NCBI RefSeq assembly: GCF_902713425.1
Contig: NC_081214.1
Coordinates: forward strand, 23,557,208 to 23,621,207
DNA from: Acipenser ruthenus
Lineage: Eukaryota; Chordata; Actinopteri; Acipenseriformes; Acipenseridae
Direction: 5' to 3'
Length of the DNA stretch: 64,000 bases
In this document: in pieces, positions 23,508-36,063 of the stretch
Position numbering within the stretch: the stretch's first letter is position 1
Layout of the letters: each line of letters starts with the position of its first letter
The notes under the pieces: generated by a model
What the model was told of the DNA's origin: nothing
The model's database searches: none
Seen by the model: the letters and a program-made list of their open reading frames with translations, nothing else
Made by a program: the position numbers and the translations under genes

Positions 23508-26324
23508 GTAAGGCTTGGGGACACATTGTATTACGTTTTTATTTTACTTTCAACACTAGCGAACACGGAAGACGGATTTAGGTGAGTGTTCAGCGCTGTG
23601 TTTTATATTATCGGTCTGAAGCCTTGCTAAGTGTACGTGCGTCCTCCTTTATTCTCCGATTCGTCTCTTCTTTTTCAGAAAGAAAGAACATGCACATTTA
23701 AAGAGTGGAAGGAAATGACATGAAAAACAGTTTTTAAACACGGAACAAATAGTCTATTAAAATGTCCTCTAATGAACTGCCTTTATTTTCGGTGTGTGTT
23801 TGTTTTGTTGTTGTATTATTAGCTGGAGTATAAAAGGTCATTTAGAAAAAGTAGTTTTCATTGGTCGTATATATTTTATAATATGTTTTTTTTTTTTCCG
23901 AAGACAATTGACTGATACCGGATATTGGTTTGGAAAAGTACCAGCTCACACACACAGACACATCTGCGCAACGTAGTAGGCAGAGACGAGGAACTCTCCT
24001 AGATAATTCAGCATTAATATCACAACAAAGAGAGGGTGACACATACCGAATTAAAAAGTAATGGACAGACGCTCATAAACGTCAATTAAATAGCTGCGAG
24101 CTGTGCTTTGTGTCGTGACGTTAGCCGGGGAACCAGAACAGCGTAGCGAATATAAATCTAGCGAGCGAAATAACTCTGATGCCTGAACGTTGAAAAGCCC
24201 TGCGAATGAACGAGTCAGCTGCTGCAGTCAGTACCCACACTAGATTATAATTTGTATCGTCAGTATAATAATAATGACTGTATAGAAGAACCTACGCAGT
24301 AACTAAAACAAACACACCAAAAAAAAGAAAGATTCGGTGGAACAGGAAACGTCGCATTGATCTGAATCTGTGTTGAACAGGACATGTTTCAGGAGGACAT
24401 TATTCATTTGTAAAATTAACTCTGATGGCGGTGATTTTTTAAAAAAGAAACAAACTGATGGTTATACAAAACCGCCAGCCTGTAATATACGTCGGGGAAG
24501 TGGGTTACAATAAACCACTTCACTTCAAACATGCCAGCTATCTTAAACTGTATAATTTGGAGGTTAAAAACGCCCTTCTGTTAAAGTTTATATAAATCAA
24601 TACCAGGTTCTACGCTGTGTTAAAGACGATTTCTTTTTCCCGTGCCCCTTGTCTTTTTGAATTGTATTCCCACCCACGGTACTGCATTGTAGTATTTCCT
24701 CACCAGAAATAGAGAACTCCCTCAATGCGACGCGCACAACGCCCTCTTTGATGAGTCGCATTCCCAGGGACGGATGTAAGTGGCGTTCTGGACCCGGGGT
24801 TCACGTGTTACATAATGCGGTGATGGACTAAGTACAGTCGTCTCGCTTATCGATGACAGCTCCATTAAAGCGGAGATGCGTTAAATGCCTGCACACTCCT
24901 CATTTAAATGAACTGTATTGTTGTGCTTTTAATATAACCCTCGTGAAAGGAGCGTAACATACTGACATTTTGCATTGTGAGATGTAATGCCAAAACTAGC
25001 TTCCAAAAAGAACAGAGGGTGCTAGTCACTTAGGATATGACGTGTGGCAGCTGATATGACCCGTGCCAGCTCCCAGCTATGCTGCTGCTTCTATGAAGGA
25101 ATGTACAAAGCCAGAAAACGGCTCTTGACTTTAACCCCCCCCCCCGAAATACATGCATGCAACACATCCTTGTAGGAAACTTTAGCTTGGTATTGGGGGC
25201 TGCCTGGGGGTAGGTGTACTGGATATGGACACGTTCAAGCAAATAAAGCTGTAGAAATAGCAGGGCTTTGTTAGTTAAACCTGTGAACCTGTTTGAAGAT
25301 TCTGGAACATATAATAGACGCACCTGTCATGAATTGAACCTCTAATGCAGGCAGAATGACAGTGATACTGTTAGCTTGCTGTAAGGACTGCAGTGCGATA
25401 CATAACTGCATAAACGTTTGTGGATAGCAATGCATATTCCCCCATTACTTCTGTATCTTGAAGGATAATAACGTAGCAGATTCATTTCACTGAAAAAAAG
25501 AGTTGTGTTAATAATTGCTGATCTAATAGTTTATTATCTTCTGCTGCCTGTTTCTGTTGTCTTGCCAGTCTCAATGGTTACTGGTAGTCACCTGGCTTCA
25601 TGAATACAGATTGCAGCTTCCATCTTCACAAAGACTGCCCACACCTGCCTCCTGCAGTAGATATCTGCGCTGTACCATTGAGGGCCATTACCATTTATTG
25701 GACAGAGTCCAGGCCACACATCTGACACTGTTACTGTAGTCCAGTCATCCACAGCCTTATACAAGGTGGAGACCACAGTAGTGCTTGGAGATTGTCTCAC
25801 AGACCTCCTCCAAAAACTACACATCCCACTGCTTTAGAAAAACTGCAAGTAACTGTAAAGATGCAGAAGAACAGGATGCTGTCAGGCGACAGCTTGTTTG
25901 ACAAAATGCTGTCTTGCCTGTAGCAGATAAGGCAGTTTTGATGTGTGGGGGGCAATTCTAATTACAGTTACAGCACCATTGTTTTCTGAAATTGCAATCA
26001 CAGTGCTATTTCGTTCAATTACAGTTAGTTATGCTGCAGTAATTACAATGCACTAAAAAGTAGCATAAACAACTCTACACATGAACACGTTTACTCTCTT
26101 TATTCTATATAACCAATCAACAATCCCAGGTACAAATAATGATCGTATGACAAGTGTTTGGGACAGACTTGCAGTTTCTGAAATGCTGTGTAATTCTGAA
26201 CTATCTTTATATAATGAATGTCCTGTTAATCTAGTCAGTAACCACAGTGATCTCAGTCGGGGGCTTGTCTGTCCGGTGCTCCAGCCATACCTGCTGCTCT
26301 AATCTCTTCTGTTCTTTCATGCAG
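23508..26324 (+). other. Probable first intron of the MO25 gene
   Basis: I see no coding exon. The stretch is mostly plain. A fragment near 24834 (cagtcgtctcgcttatcg) is reminiscent of a pogo/Tigger-type end but stands alone. A C11 tract lies at 25135-25145. A 78-codon open frame on the minus strand at 25588-25824 is not recognised. Confidence 0.4.
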
Positions 26325-26385
26325 GTGTAAGTAAGCAGCCCCCTTTCTCCCCTCACGCAAAGGGCGCCATCACAGACTCCTAAAC

Positions 26386-27406
26386 ATGCCTTTCCCCTTC
26401 GGAAAATCACAGAAAAATCCTGCCGAAATTGTCAAGAGTTTAAAAGAGAACGTGGCTGTATTGGAAAAACTCGAGCCAACGGAAACCAAGAAATGTGAAA
26501 AGGTGATTTTTTTATCTTGGGGAATCCCGTGTCCAGTTGTGATTAAACTTGGTATGGGCATTCTTGAGCATCGGTGCATCGCATCATTCTAACTTGTTCG
26601 AGTATTGATGTCACATTCACCATAGCAACCAGACCTGTTGCGTGTGCCTGTATTCAAGCATATATTTGAAGCACTCCTTGAAGCATGGGAATATGAGGTA
26701 ATACTTTCTTAACAGTACTTTGAAGATGCATAAACATTATAGCTTTTTAGCAGTGCTTTATCTTTTTTTCAATGTTCACAGTGCTGCTGCTGCTCTGGTT
26801 GTGTTTTTTGCACTTATTTTTTCCAGAGAGAAACTCAGCCCTCATTTAGGTCACTGACACGCGTCAAGCTTGATGTCACCTTCCTATTCATGAAGCACAC
26901 AACAACACGAGTGAAACGATTATACAGAAAAATGAAATAGAGTGCGGGGGGGGGGGGGGGCACCAAATCACCATTTTCAGTATTACAGTTTTTTTTTTTT
27001 TATGTATTTTTTTATATGCAAGTCAGATAAACAGGGAGCCCTGTAGTTGACTTTGTTGCAGTGTGTTTGAGCAGCGCTTCGCTCTCCCCTCCCCCCCGCA
27101 GGTGACTGAAGAGATGTCAAAGAGCCTGGCCTCCCTGAAGGAGGTCCTGTACGGCACCAGTGACAAGGAGCCGCAGACGGAGGCCGTGGCACAGCTGGCC
27201 CAGGAGCTGTACAACACCAACCTGCTGATCGCACTGATAGCCAACCTGCAGAGGATAGACTTCGAGGTGAGGGGGGTGTGAGTGAGGACAAGGGTGAGGG
27301 GGGTGCTGCATGTGTAGCACCGACCTGCTGAGCACGTCCATAGCCAACCTGAACATACTGAAGCAGCATATCCACACAGCTGTCACCCCTACCAATACAG
27401 AACTAC

Positions 27407-27467
<61 letters not shown>

Positions 27468-29443
27468 TAGTTAGGTATTTGTGTTTGGTATTCTTGTGAA
27501 AATAGAAACGGCTGAGGTGCTGTACGAATCGTTAAGGTAAAAAAACAAAACTGTCCAACTAATAATTTCATATGTTGTACTCAGGGCAAGAAGGACGTGG
27601 TCCAGATTTTCAGTAACATCCTGCGCAGACAGATTGGCACCCGGACCCCGACTGTGGAGTACATCTCCTCTCACACACAGATACTCTTCATGCTGCTGAA
27701 GGGGTGAGCAAGCTGGGTAAAGTACTGGAGGAGCTCCCCACTCTAACTCAACTGTCCTAGGGGGTTTGAACGCGTTCATATCTGAGCCCATCAGCAAACG
27801 CTAGCTTTAAGGGTCCGATGTTTAGGTTGAAATTCACACTTCTCTCAAATGAAATTAAATTCTGGTACCGAAATGTTACCAAATCAAAGTTGCTCGGCTC
27901 CAAAACCTAATAGATTGAATGACATTGACCTTTTGAGGTAGCTCAGGGTCAGCTTTAGAAAAATCTCTGCTCACTAAACACAGACGAGCCATGTCTCATT
28001 TGAATTTCTGTTGGCATGAAGAATCTTCATCATTCTGCCTGCCCCACACCTCAGACAGCAGGAGGCTGTGTGGTCCAGTGGTTAAAGAAAAGGGCTTGTA
28101 ACCAGGTGGTCCCCGGTTCAAATCCCACCTCGGCCACCCGCTCATTGTGTGTGACCCTGAGCAAGTCACTTAACCTCCTTGTGCTCCGTCTTTCGGGTGA
28201 GACGTAATTGTAAGTGACTCTGCAGCCGATGCATAGTTCACACACCCTAGTCTCTGTAAGTTGCCTTGGATAAAGGCGTCTGCTAAATAAACAAGTAATA
28301 ATAATAAAATGCAGATTACATATTTGCATTGTTATGAAAGCGTCATCATCACTGGAATGTGCCAGTGACCTTGACCTCTAGCTTATAGTATGTTAATGTT
28401 ACTGTGAAGTGAATTGTTTTCTGGATCGGCGATATTAATCCTTGAAAACGCGCTTTTAAAAACAGTAGCGCAGTTCTGATATTTGGATGATCAGAGGGCC
28501 TCCAGTGAGACACCAAGTAAGGGGGCAGGATGCCTTGCAGGTTCAAACGTGTTGGCAGCCCCTGGGAGCGTGGCTCGTTCTCTCCCTGACAGCCTTGTTC
28601 CCGGTGCAGGTACGAGAGTCCGGAGGTGGCTCTGAACTGCGGGATGATGCTGCGGGAGTGTCTTCGTCACGAGCCGCTGGCCCGCACCATCCTCTTCTCA
28701 GAGCAGCTGTACAACTTCTTCAGATACGTGGAGCTGTCCACCTTCGACATCGCCTCGGACGCCTTCGCCTCCTTCAAGGTGAAGCAAGGACTCCGCTTTT
28801 TAGAATTTTTTTACAGAGTAGCAGATTATGGGAAAAGTACATGGTTAGATTATTAATAAATGTATTCCAATTTTTCTATGTAAGATAGTAGATACTGCAC
28901 GTACATGAATAGATATAAAGTTACACACATATTTACAGAGCAGTTGCTCGTGCATATATGTTTTCATTTATATGTGATGCTATAAAACCTGAATGATATA
29001 ATAATGAAGTGAGTATATCGGGCTGGGGTTGTGATTTCAGGGGGAGGAGGGTTGTATTGACCGAATATCTTCACCCTGTCATGCTGCTGCTGCTGCTGCT
29101 GCATAGTGCGCTCAATTTTACAAACTCATTTACATGGTTTAACAGTATTTGATTTCCAAATAACCCTCCGGTAACCACAGTGTCAGGTGATCAAAAGGAG
29201 AATAATACTTTGTTTAACAATACATTTTGTTTGTGCTTTTGCTTTTTTACATTTCAGGACCTGCTGACCAGGCACAAGATCATGTGTGCGGACTTCTTGG
29301 AGACAAATTATGATCGAGTAAGTCTTTTATAATCATTATTCTATGCTTCTTTCTTTCTTTCTTTGTTTTCTGTAGTATTCGCTTTCAAAGTTACATCATA
29401 TTTATAATGGTATGTGTATGTATATATATATATATGTGTGTGT

Positions 29444-29499
<56 letters not shown>

Positions 29500-31051
29500 A
29501 AAAAAAAGTATATAAATTGTAATGATTTGTGTTTTAGGTGTTTACAGAGTATGAGAAGCTGCTGCATTCAGAAAATTATGTGACCAAACGACAGTCTTTG
29601 AAGGTACTGCTTAACTGCATTGATTACTTTATTGTGAGACACATCTGCCATGGCAACACAGTACACAGCAGCAGTGAATTGCATTACAAAAACAATACAA
29701 TAGAAGGACACGTTAATAGAAGAACAGCGTTCTCCAAACACCTCGTTATGGCTTTGCATGAACTCAGTTTGTCACTGATTTGTCCTCGATATTATGATTG
29801 CATTGTGGAAAATATATGGAAATATAACATGGTTGCGTCAGGTAGAAAAGTGACTGCTTGGAAGGTCTATTAAATCCTGGAACCGTAGAAATACACGGTA
29901 GACTGCAAAGTGACAACAGTTCTGAAGACATGGGTAATGGTATTCAGTAGTGTTGTGCTTTGTGAGAAGACGTTGGTATAAGAGACAGGGTCAGGTGTAT
30001 ATCATAACTTCTACCATGAGCATGTGCTGCGCTTGTGATTGAATTGAATGCATGGTCTCTCTCACAGTTGCTGGGAGAGCTGCTGCTGGACCGACACAAC
30101 TTCACAGTCATGACCAAGTACATCAGCCGGCCCGAGAACCTCAAGCTGATGATGAACATGCTGAGAGACAACAGCCGCAATATCCAGTTCGAGGCTTTTC
30201 ATGTCTTCAAGGTGAGCCAGGGAGTGGAGCATACTGACCTGAACCAGGGGGGTGGAGCACACTGAACTGAACCAGGGGGGTGGAGCACACTGAACTGAAC
30301 CAGGGGGGTGGAGCACACCGAACTGAACCAGGGGGGTGGAGCGCGCCGAACTGAACCAGGGGGGTGGAGCACACCGAACTGAACCAGGGGGGTGGAGCAC
30401 ACTGAACTGAACCAGGGGGGTGGAGCACACTGAACTGAACCAGGGGGGTGGAGCACACTGAACTGAACCAGGGGGGTGGAGCACACCGAACTGAACCAGG
30501 GGGGTGGAGCACACTGAACTGAACCAGGGGGGTGGAGCACACTGAACTGAACCAGGGGGGTGGAGCACACCGAACTGAACCAGGGGGGTGGAGCACACCG
30601 AACTGAACCAGAGGGGTGGATCACACCGAACTGAAAGCAGGGTTCTGAGATTATAACATTTGCACGGCAAGACGCAAGTCTCCAGCTATACAGGAGATAA
30701 ATGCATTCCATGAAAAAAAGAAAAATCAATTAAAAATATATTTATTATGTGTTCAGATGTTTTGTTTTTGAAGCTGTTTTCAATATTTCATGCATTAAAG
30801 TCTTAAAAGGAAATCTTAAAGAAAGCACGCTCTTACCACTTTCCTTCATTGCGACCCAGGTGTTTGTTGCGAACCCCAACAAGACGCAGCCGGTGATGGA
30901 CATCCTCCTGAAGAACCAGACCAAGCTGATGGAGTTCCTCAGCAAGTTTCAGTCGGACCGTTCGGACGACGAGCAGTTCTGTGACGAGAAGAACTACCTG
31001 ATCAAACAGATCCGGGACCTGAAGAGACCCCCCGCGCCACAGGAGGGCTAG
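26386..31051 (+). CDS. cab39l1: MO25-family scaffold protein, CAB39L type (complete, 8 coding exons)
   Basis: MO25 is the helical-repeat scaffold that, with the pseudokinase STRAD, activates the kinase LKB1/STK11 in the cytosol. Coding exons: 26386-26502, 27102-27266, 27585-27703, 28610-28778, 29258-29317, 29538-29603, 30068-30211, 30860-31051. All borders are GT-AG and the phases join into a 343-aa frame (human CAB39 is 341). Landmarks are MPFPFGKS at the start, [101 protein letters not shown] and the end QIRDLKRP. It is MO25-like over its whole length. The symbol cab39l1 rests on its place beside PHF6, as I recall for fish; CAB39 or CAB39L cannot be excluded without a tree. Intron 7 is largely a minisatellite that starts at the exon 7 donor. 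Confidence 0.93.
26946..26960 (+). repeat. G15 tract
   Basis: A run of fifteen G in intron 1 of the coding region of the MO25 gene. Confidence 0.9.
27406..27467. repeat. (ATT)n microsatellite
   Basis: About twenty att units in the MO25 gene intron between exons 2 and 3. Confidence 0.95.
28063..28310 (+). mobile_element. tRNA-derived SINE, family B
   Basis: The head has ggtccagtggttaaagaaaa and the B box cggttcaaatcccacc. The middle has ctgagcaagtcacttaacct, and the 3' tail has ttgccttggataaaggcg, tctgctaaataaa and (aat)n. The tail matches family A but the body differs. It lies between exons 3 and 4 of the MO25 gene. Confidence 0.85.
29413..29495. repeat. (TA)n/(TG)n microsatellite
   Basis: Alternating ta and tg runs about 45 bp upstream of exon 6 of the MO25 gene; the acceptor after it is still intact. 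Confidence 0.9.
30212..30640 (+). repeat. 28-bp G-rich minisatellite starting at a splice donor
   Basis: About 15 copies of gaaccaggggggtggagcac with actgaact. The first, less regular unit is the intron start itself: gtgagccagggagtggagca at 30212 aligns with the later units from its third base. Each unit puts a run of five or six G on the sense strand. Stop-free frames on the minus strand here (up to 202 codons) are artefacts. Confidence 0.95.
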
Positions 31052-31339
31052 CCCTGATCACCCCCGCCCCCTCCTCAACCTGCCCCTACCCCCGAGGAAA
31101 CAACCTGCTCAAGCACATCCGGGCCCCGGAGAGACTCCCAGCACTGCAGGGGACCTGGCTCTGCTCAACCTGCCCCTGCCCTCTTAGCTGCTGCAAAAAT
31201 CCAAGACCACCAGGGCCACAGGAGGCCCCACTAACCCAGCCCCTGCACCCGCTGCCAAGAGAAAATCCTTCAATTCACCATAACCAAGAGCATAACCAAT
31301 AACTACAAAATATACCTCCTTCTTAGGGTGCCTGGGCTT

Positions 31340-31341
31340 AA

Positions 31342-31392
<51 letters not shown>
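31340..31392. repeat. (TAA)n microsatellite
   Basis: About seventeen aat units in the probable 3' UTR of the MO25 gene. Confidence 0.95.
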
Positions 31393-31394
<2 letters not shown>

Positions 31395-31548
31395 AACACA
31401 GCAACATGGGAGGTGTGTGCATGATTTATGTGCAGCAGGTTATTTGAATTGTAGTATTGTATATTTTTTTAGGAAGCTCATCTCTATCTGTCACATGCAG
31501 TGCTGTCTGCTGGGCTTTAGTCTCAATAAGGGATTGTAATTTATGTAA

Positions 31549-31800
31549 CAGAGATGGGCAACTGTGGTCCCCAAGGGTTATTCCAGTCCAGGTAATAGAG
31601 GTGTCATTATTTACTGAAATTAGGCACTTGATCCTGATACACATGTTGGTATTTCTGTCCTTCGGTGCACACAATTGAGTGATTACCAAAGACTCTTGGA
31701 TACTGTTGAGGCTGTTTAATGATTTTGCATGCACTAGAAAGCAGTGGACCTTGTTGGAACAGCAACCTGGACTGGAATAGCCCCTCTTTGTCCACCCTGG
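31549..31800. mobile_element. Foldback MITE-like element
   Basis: The inverted pair ggttattccagtccaggt (31576-31593) and acctggactggaatagcc (31765-31782) differs at one base. Weaker similarity extends outwards (gggcaactgtggtcc against ctttgtccaccctgg). No coding frame is present. The element family is not certain; the layout fits a hAT-type MITE. Confidence 0.55.
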
Positions 31801-34235
31801 GAGGAAGGGAGATGGTCAGAGGGAGAGTAGGTGGGTTCCTGCTAAGAAGAAGTTAATTTAAGTTCCTGTTTTAACAAGTTATAAATATTATTTACAATGT
31901 TGGCCTGCACACTGTCTTGCACACTTTAGTAATATGCCTTATAGCCTCCTATCACAGTCCTGTGTGCGGCTGCAGTACCCCCCCCCCCCTCCTCTAGCTG
32001 AACTGTGATTAGATACTTCATGAGCTGTGCTGGTACTGACAGGAAGAAGCACAGGTACTGGGAAGCTGTCAATTGCTTCCCCCCTGCAGCACTAAACAGT
32101 GCCGCTTGGTTCCTGTGTGCAAGCAGGGATTTGTAGAACTGTAGAAAAAGGGGTCGTGTATTAATGTCAAATACAATAACAACTTAACCTTACCAACCCT
32201 ACAAAAACGAATCCGGAACTAGAATCCAATAGCAGTGTAGGGCATGATGATGAATACAAAGAACTACTGTGTAGAAAAAGCATTTTAAAGCAGCACACGA
32301 AATGTAAGGAATGTGCCCAAAAAATGCACTTTGTCAGGATGCTATAAAATATAAATGTGTGCATGCTTATAAAAAAAACAAGAAGGGTAAGAACCAACCC
32401 AATTGACCGTGCTAGCAGACACACAATGCATTACTACTAGGCAGGGTGTGATCTAGGCTGGGATTCAGCAGCCCTGCGTTTGAAAAGGACTTTGTGGGGT
32501 GGGGTGACTGCGATGTACGGCACTTCCGCCTCGTTTAAGCTGCTCCCAGTGTGATTTAATGAATTGAGCATGAATACACATGGGGGCTAGGGAGTGGAAT
32601 TAAACTCGAAATGACCTGAACTGCTTCACTTAGCTGCTGCTGCTGAACCAGGACAAATCTTTGCCATGGTGTGGGAGAGGCTGCAATTACAAACCTGCAG
32701 CATGATGTTGCTGCTCTTTGTTACGCCTGAGTGTAAATCTGCGCTTTTCATTTTGGGCATTAGAAGACTGGCAATGTAATCACAGCAAGAGAAATGCTGT
32801 CCACCAGTGATTTGAAATTGCTGTTAATTAACCATTCCTTTCATGATTGTTAATAGAAATCTAGTATTGCATGCACAAGTGTGCAAACCCAGATTGTATT
32901 TGTTTTTTGGGCAAGGTCTTTTCTAACATTTCAAAATGTTCCTGGTTTAAAAAAAAACAAAGTGGTTTGAAGTAATGCTGCCTGGACAGAGTGAAGTGGA
33001 ACAGTTGTGTGAGAGTGACCTGTGTGATGGCTGTACCCACACTCACACTGATGCACAAACATTTTCAATATTGTATATAGGAGCATTTTATGCACCAAAA
33101 AAAGCACCCCAAATGAAACAATGATTTGTTAATGTTTCCAGATTTTAGAAACACCACCACCTCCAGCCCCCGGTGCCAGAGCCTCCTGGTGAGCACTGCC
33201 CTTGGCCAGCCTGCAGTTCCTGTAGGAACACTCGAGATGTTCATTCAAAGGGCTGCTAACGGAAACAACGTGAGTTTCTTTTAAGTGCCGACAACTGAGC
33301 GCAAGCGAAACGACAAAACCCTCCAAAATAAAGACAAACATCTAAATATGCTCCGATATTAAAATGTAACGTGGTCAGATCTGGACAGTAGCTGTGTTAC
33401 ATTGCAATGGTCTTGCTGTCCAGGCAGCGTCTTGAGCAGTTCAAGGCTAAGCTAGTAGAGCAGAGCGTTGAGAATGCGGGACTGATCAGGACTGCATTTC
33501 TGTTATGGTTGGCATGTGATGTTTGTGCTTTACAAAGGACACCTTGTTCCCTGGCATATCCATGACCACGCCCAGTACAGTGTATGGCGTATCTGTGGTT
33601 CACAACCGTAGAAGTCCAGCTTTTAAACCAGTCCCATCAGAGCCAAACGTAAACAGGCTGACGACTGAGCCGGTCCGTGTTTTACTGAGAGTTTACTTAG
33701 TAATACCTTTTTTTTAGATTATTATTATTATTATTATTATTATTATTTAAACAATTAGATTATTAATATTTCGAAAAAGTCATGGGGCATCTTATGTCGA
33801 CGAGATGTATAACTCAGTAGTAAATGTTGCTGTAACACAGATTTATATCAACCAAGATGGACACACTGATGTATGTATGTATGTGTGGGTGGTTTAGTGT
33901 GGAAGTAAACCCAATTCAAATATATAGGGCTGGTTTCACAGACCCTGATTGGCACTAATCTCGGATTACCTTGCCTAACATTAGGAAGTTTAAGATTGGT
34001 GTGAAACTAGCCATGTATGTATAAATGGGGGGGTGTTTGTAGTACTAATTCTCTTGCTTTTTACCTTTTTAACATAATAATAATAAGCAACTACAGTTCT
34101 GCAAACTGCTACCTTTGTTTCTGCCATTGTTGATGGCTTTCCTGTCTCCAAACATTGCCTGTTGGGGAGCTAATGACTTGTACATAATGTTTATTTTATG
34201 TGGTGATACAATGGTGTTGGAAGTATATTTAAGAA

Positions 34236-34241
34236 AATAAA
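34236..34241 (+). terminator. Candidate poly(A) signal of the MO25 gene
   Basis: AATAAA in aagaaaataaaattccttt, followed by T-rich sequence. It lies about 370 bp before the CCDC160 signal on the opposite strand. Confidence 0.55.
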
Positions 34242-34607
34242 ATTCCTTTCATACCTGTTTTACAATCGTTTCTTTCTAATATTTTGTATACACTTGTAAA
34301 ATAACTGTTCTCAATCTGTGCTGCATCTCCTCTTCTGTGACTCCGGTCCACCTTGGTTCAGAACCTTACTGGTGTTCAGTGTAGGACGAGGATGCAGGAA
34401 ACCCTGGTCCTACTAGCTAGGGTGGGGGTCTGCTGTGTATGGATGTGTGTCAGACCTCCTGTGTAATTCAGCAGAGGAATCAATGTCATGACTGATATAT
34501 TTATATCTTCAATACGCGAGTGTTCCTTACTCTAACACCGATGGGGCCACCATACTTTTACTATATCAAAAATAAAAGCACTCCAGGGTTCAATAAAAAA
34601 TACCACT

Positions 34608-34613
34608 TTTATT
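34608..34613 (-). terminator. Candidate poly(A) signal of CCDC160
   Basis: TTTATT on the plus strand is AATAAA on the minus strand, about 440 bp downstream of the CCDC160 stop codon. Confidence 0.45.
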
Positions 34614-35052
34614 AAAATATGCTGAAACAATGTACCAAGACAGCAGCGCTTGGAAAATCCATCGTGAAAACCTGTTAGAATTTCAGGAAGTCCTCGATCC
34701 AGAAGCCCCAACAATTCACATCTGAAGACACTGCCGTTGTGCAGTCTTTACAGAAGAGTGTCAGGATCAGAGAAACAAACACAACAGGCACATAGTTTTA
34801 CCTAAATGGATATTTTCAAGCTAATCCTCCCTTTGCTTCTACGCTATAATATCGCATTACATTATTTGGGTGCCCGTGAGAGCGGTCTATGATTTCTTGG
34901 TCCTGTCAATGTCATCAACGTGATGAAGACTCGCAAGAAAGTTAAGTCACTTGACAAAGTGTAGATTCCAACATGTGTGCAAAGTGATAATGACTATGAT
35001 TGACTCGTTTGTTGTTGCCCCTTTACAGCAAATGTCTATTTCCGGATCAGCT

Positions 35053-36063
35053 CTACTCAAACTTAGCAGTGAAGGTGTCCTGCATCTCCTGGGCAGGTAA
35101 GCTAGCAAAGTGCCTCCTGAGCAACTCCAAGGCATTCAGGCTCCGGCCGTGCCTCTGTTTCTCCACAGCAAGCTCGCTTCGGGCAGCCTCCAGGTCCCTC
35201 TGCAGCCTCCTGACGGCCGCCTCGCGCTGCACCTGTGCCAGCTGCTCCTGCCTCAGCCTCTCTGCCTCCTGCTCCTGTCTCAACCTCCCCAGCTCTGCGG
35301 CCAGCTCCCTGTTGTGCAGGGTGAGCTCCTGGATTTCCGACCTGGCTTTCTGCAGCTCCTGGGCCAGGCCTCGGGAGTGGGCTGCCCTCTCCCGCACCTC
35401 TCGCGCCAGGGCCTCCAGTCTGGCGTCTCTCCTGCCAGCTTCCCTCTGAAGCGTCTGTAGATGCAGGGCCCTGCGTTCGTTCTGCTGCTGGGCGCTGGCC
35501 AGGTCCCTCTCCCTGGACCCCAGAGCCTGCTCCAGCGACCCTCGCTCGCCACGCTGCTTTTCAATCTCTTCCAGAGCCTCAGCCAGGCGGGTTTCCAGCC
35601 GTCGGCGCTCCGAGTCTCCCTGGCGCATCTCCTGCCGCAGAGCGGACAGCTCCTGCGCAGTCCAGATGCATGGCTCCATCACTTCTCTGGCGTGCTCCTC
35701 TTTTGAGGCAGGCTCCGTGCTGTTCTCTGAGGCAGTGGAGATAGTGCTAGTGGTGGTGGTGGTGGGGACAGTGGAGGACAGCTCCACCTTGGTTCCTCTC
35801 TGAGGATCCCAAACCATCCTCTTCGCTAGGCGGTCCCTCCTGTCCTGTCTCTCCCCCTCCTGCAGCTCTCTCAGTGCCCCCCGATAGATCTCCTGAACTC
35901 GCTCTGTTCTCTGGGCAGCCAGCTTCTCAGATAGCAGGAGAGGGGGTCGTGTCCCGGGGGTGAGGCTGTTCTCTAGCAGGTCCAGCGCGGTGAAGCGAGG
36001 GGGGAACAGCTGAGACACCCAGTGAGGCTCCCCCTCCTTCTCCCTGTTCTCAGTATCTTCCAT
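35053..36063 (-). CDS. CCDC160: Coiled-coil domain containing protein 160
   Basis: A single uninterrupted coding exon of 336 codons plus stop (human is 325 aa). The protein opens MEDTENREKEGEPHWVSQLF, has a Thr/Ser-rich linker near residues 100-112, and from about residue 135 to 315 is a long heptad-type coiled coil rich in Glu, Arg, Gln and Leu. The best match to the family is the C-terminal LNALELLRRHFASLP, which parallels NRALELLRKYYASS of human CCDC160. Position supports the call: in human this gene also lies between the miR-106a~363 cluster and PHF6. An intron ends just upstream of the start (ctacctg on the plus strand near 36090), so a non-coding first exon is likely. The molecular function is not known. 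GC content is far above the surrounding DNA. Confidence 0.88.
   Translation of the reverse strand: MEDTENREKEGEPHWVSQLFPPRFTALDLLENSLTPGTRPPLLLSEKLAAQRTERVQEIYRGALRELQEGERQDRRDRLAKRMVWDPQRGTKVELSSTVPTTTTTSTISTASENSTEPASKEEHAREVMEPCIWTAQELSALRQEMRQGDSERRRLETRLAEALEEIEKQRGERGSLEQALGSRERDLASAQQQNERRALHLQTLQREAGRRDARLEALAREVRERAAHSRGLAQELQKARSEIQELTLHNRELAAELGRLRQEQEAERLRQEQLAQVQREAAVRRLQRDLEAARSELAVEKQRHGRSLNALELLRRHFASLPAQEMQDTFTAKFE

Larger units (their letters stand above)
31052..34260 (+). other. 3' UTR of the MO25 gene
   Basis: About 3.2 kb from the stop codon to the candidate AATAAA at 34236. It contains a (TAA)n run at 31340-31392, a foldback element at 31549-31800, a C12 run at 31978-31989 and an (ATT)n run at 33721-33748. 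No other gene is recognised. MO25 genes of vertebrates do have long 3' UTRs, but the full extent is inferred. Confidence 0.55.

Noticed and set aside
24830-24900. pogo/Tigger-type transposon end
   Set aside because: A single short resemblance with no partner end or transposase frame.
25588-25824. 78-codon open frame on the minus strand
   Set aside because: I recognise no family, the codon pattern is not striking and splice sites are not evident.
28080-28135. A tRNA gene, from the tRNA-like boxes
   Set aside because: The boxes belong to a SINE head with a LINE2-like tail and (aat)n after it. The same holds for the copies at 17.1, 20.1, 57.3, 57.8 and 61.7 kb.
30062-30729. Open frames of 129-202 codons on the minus strand
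   Set aside because: Product of the 28-bp array in the MO25 gene intron 7, antisense to the real gene.
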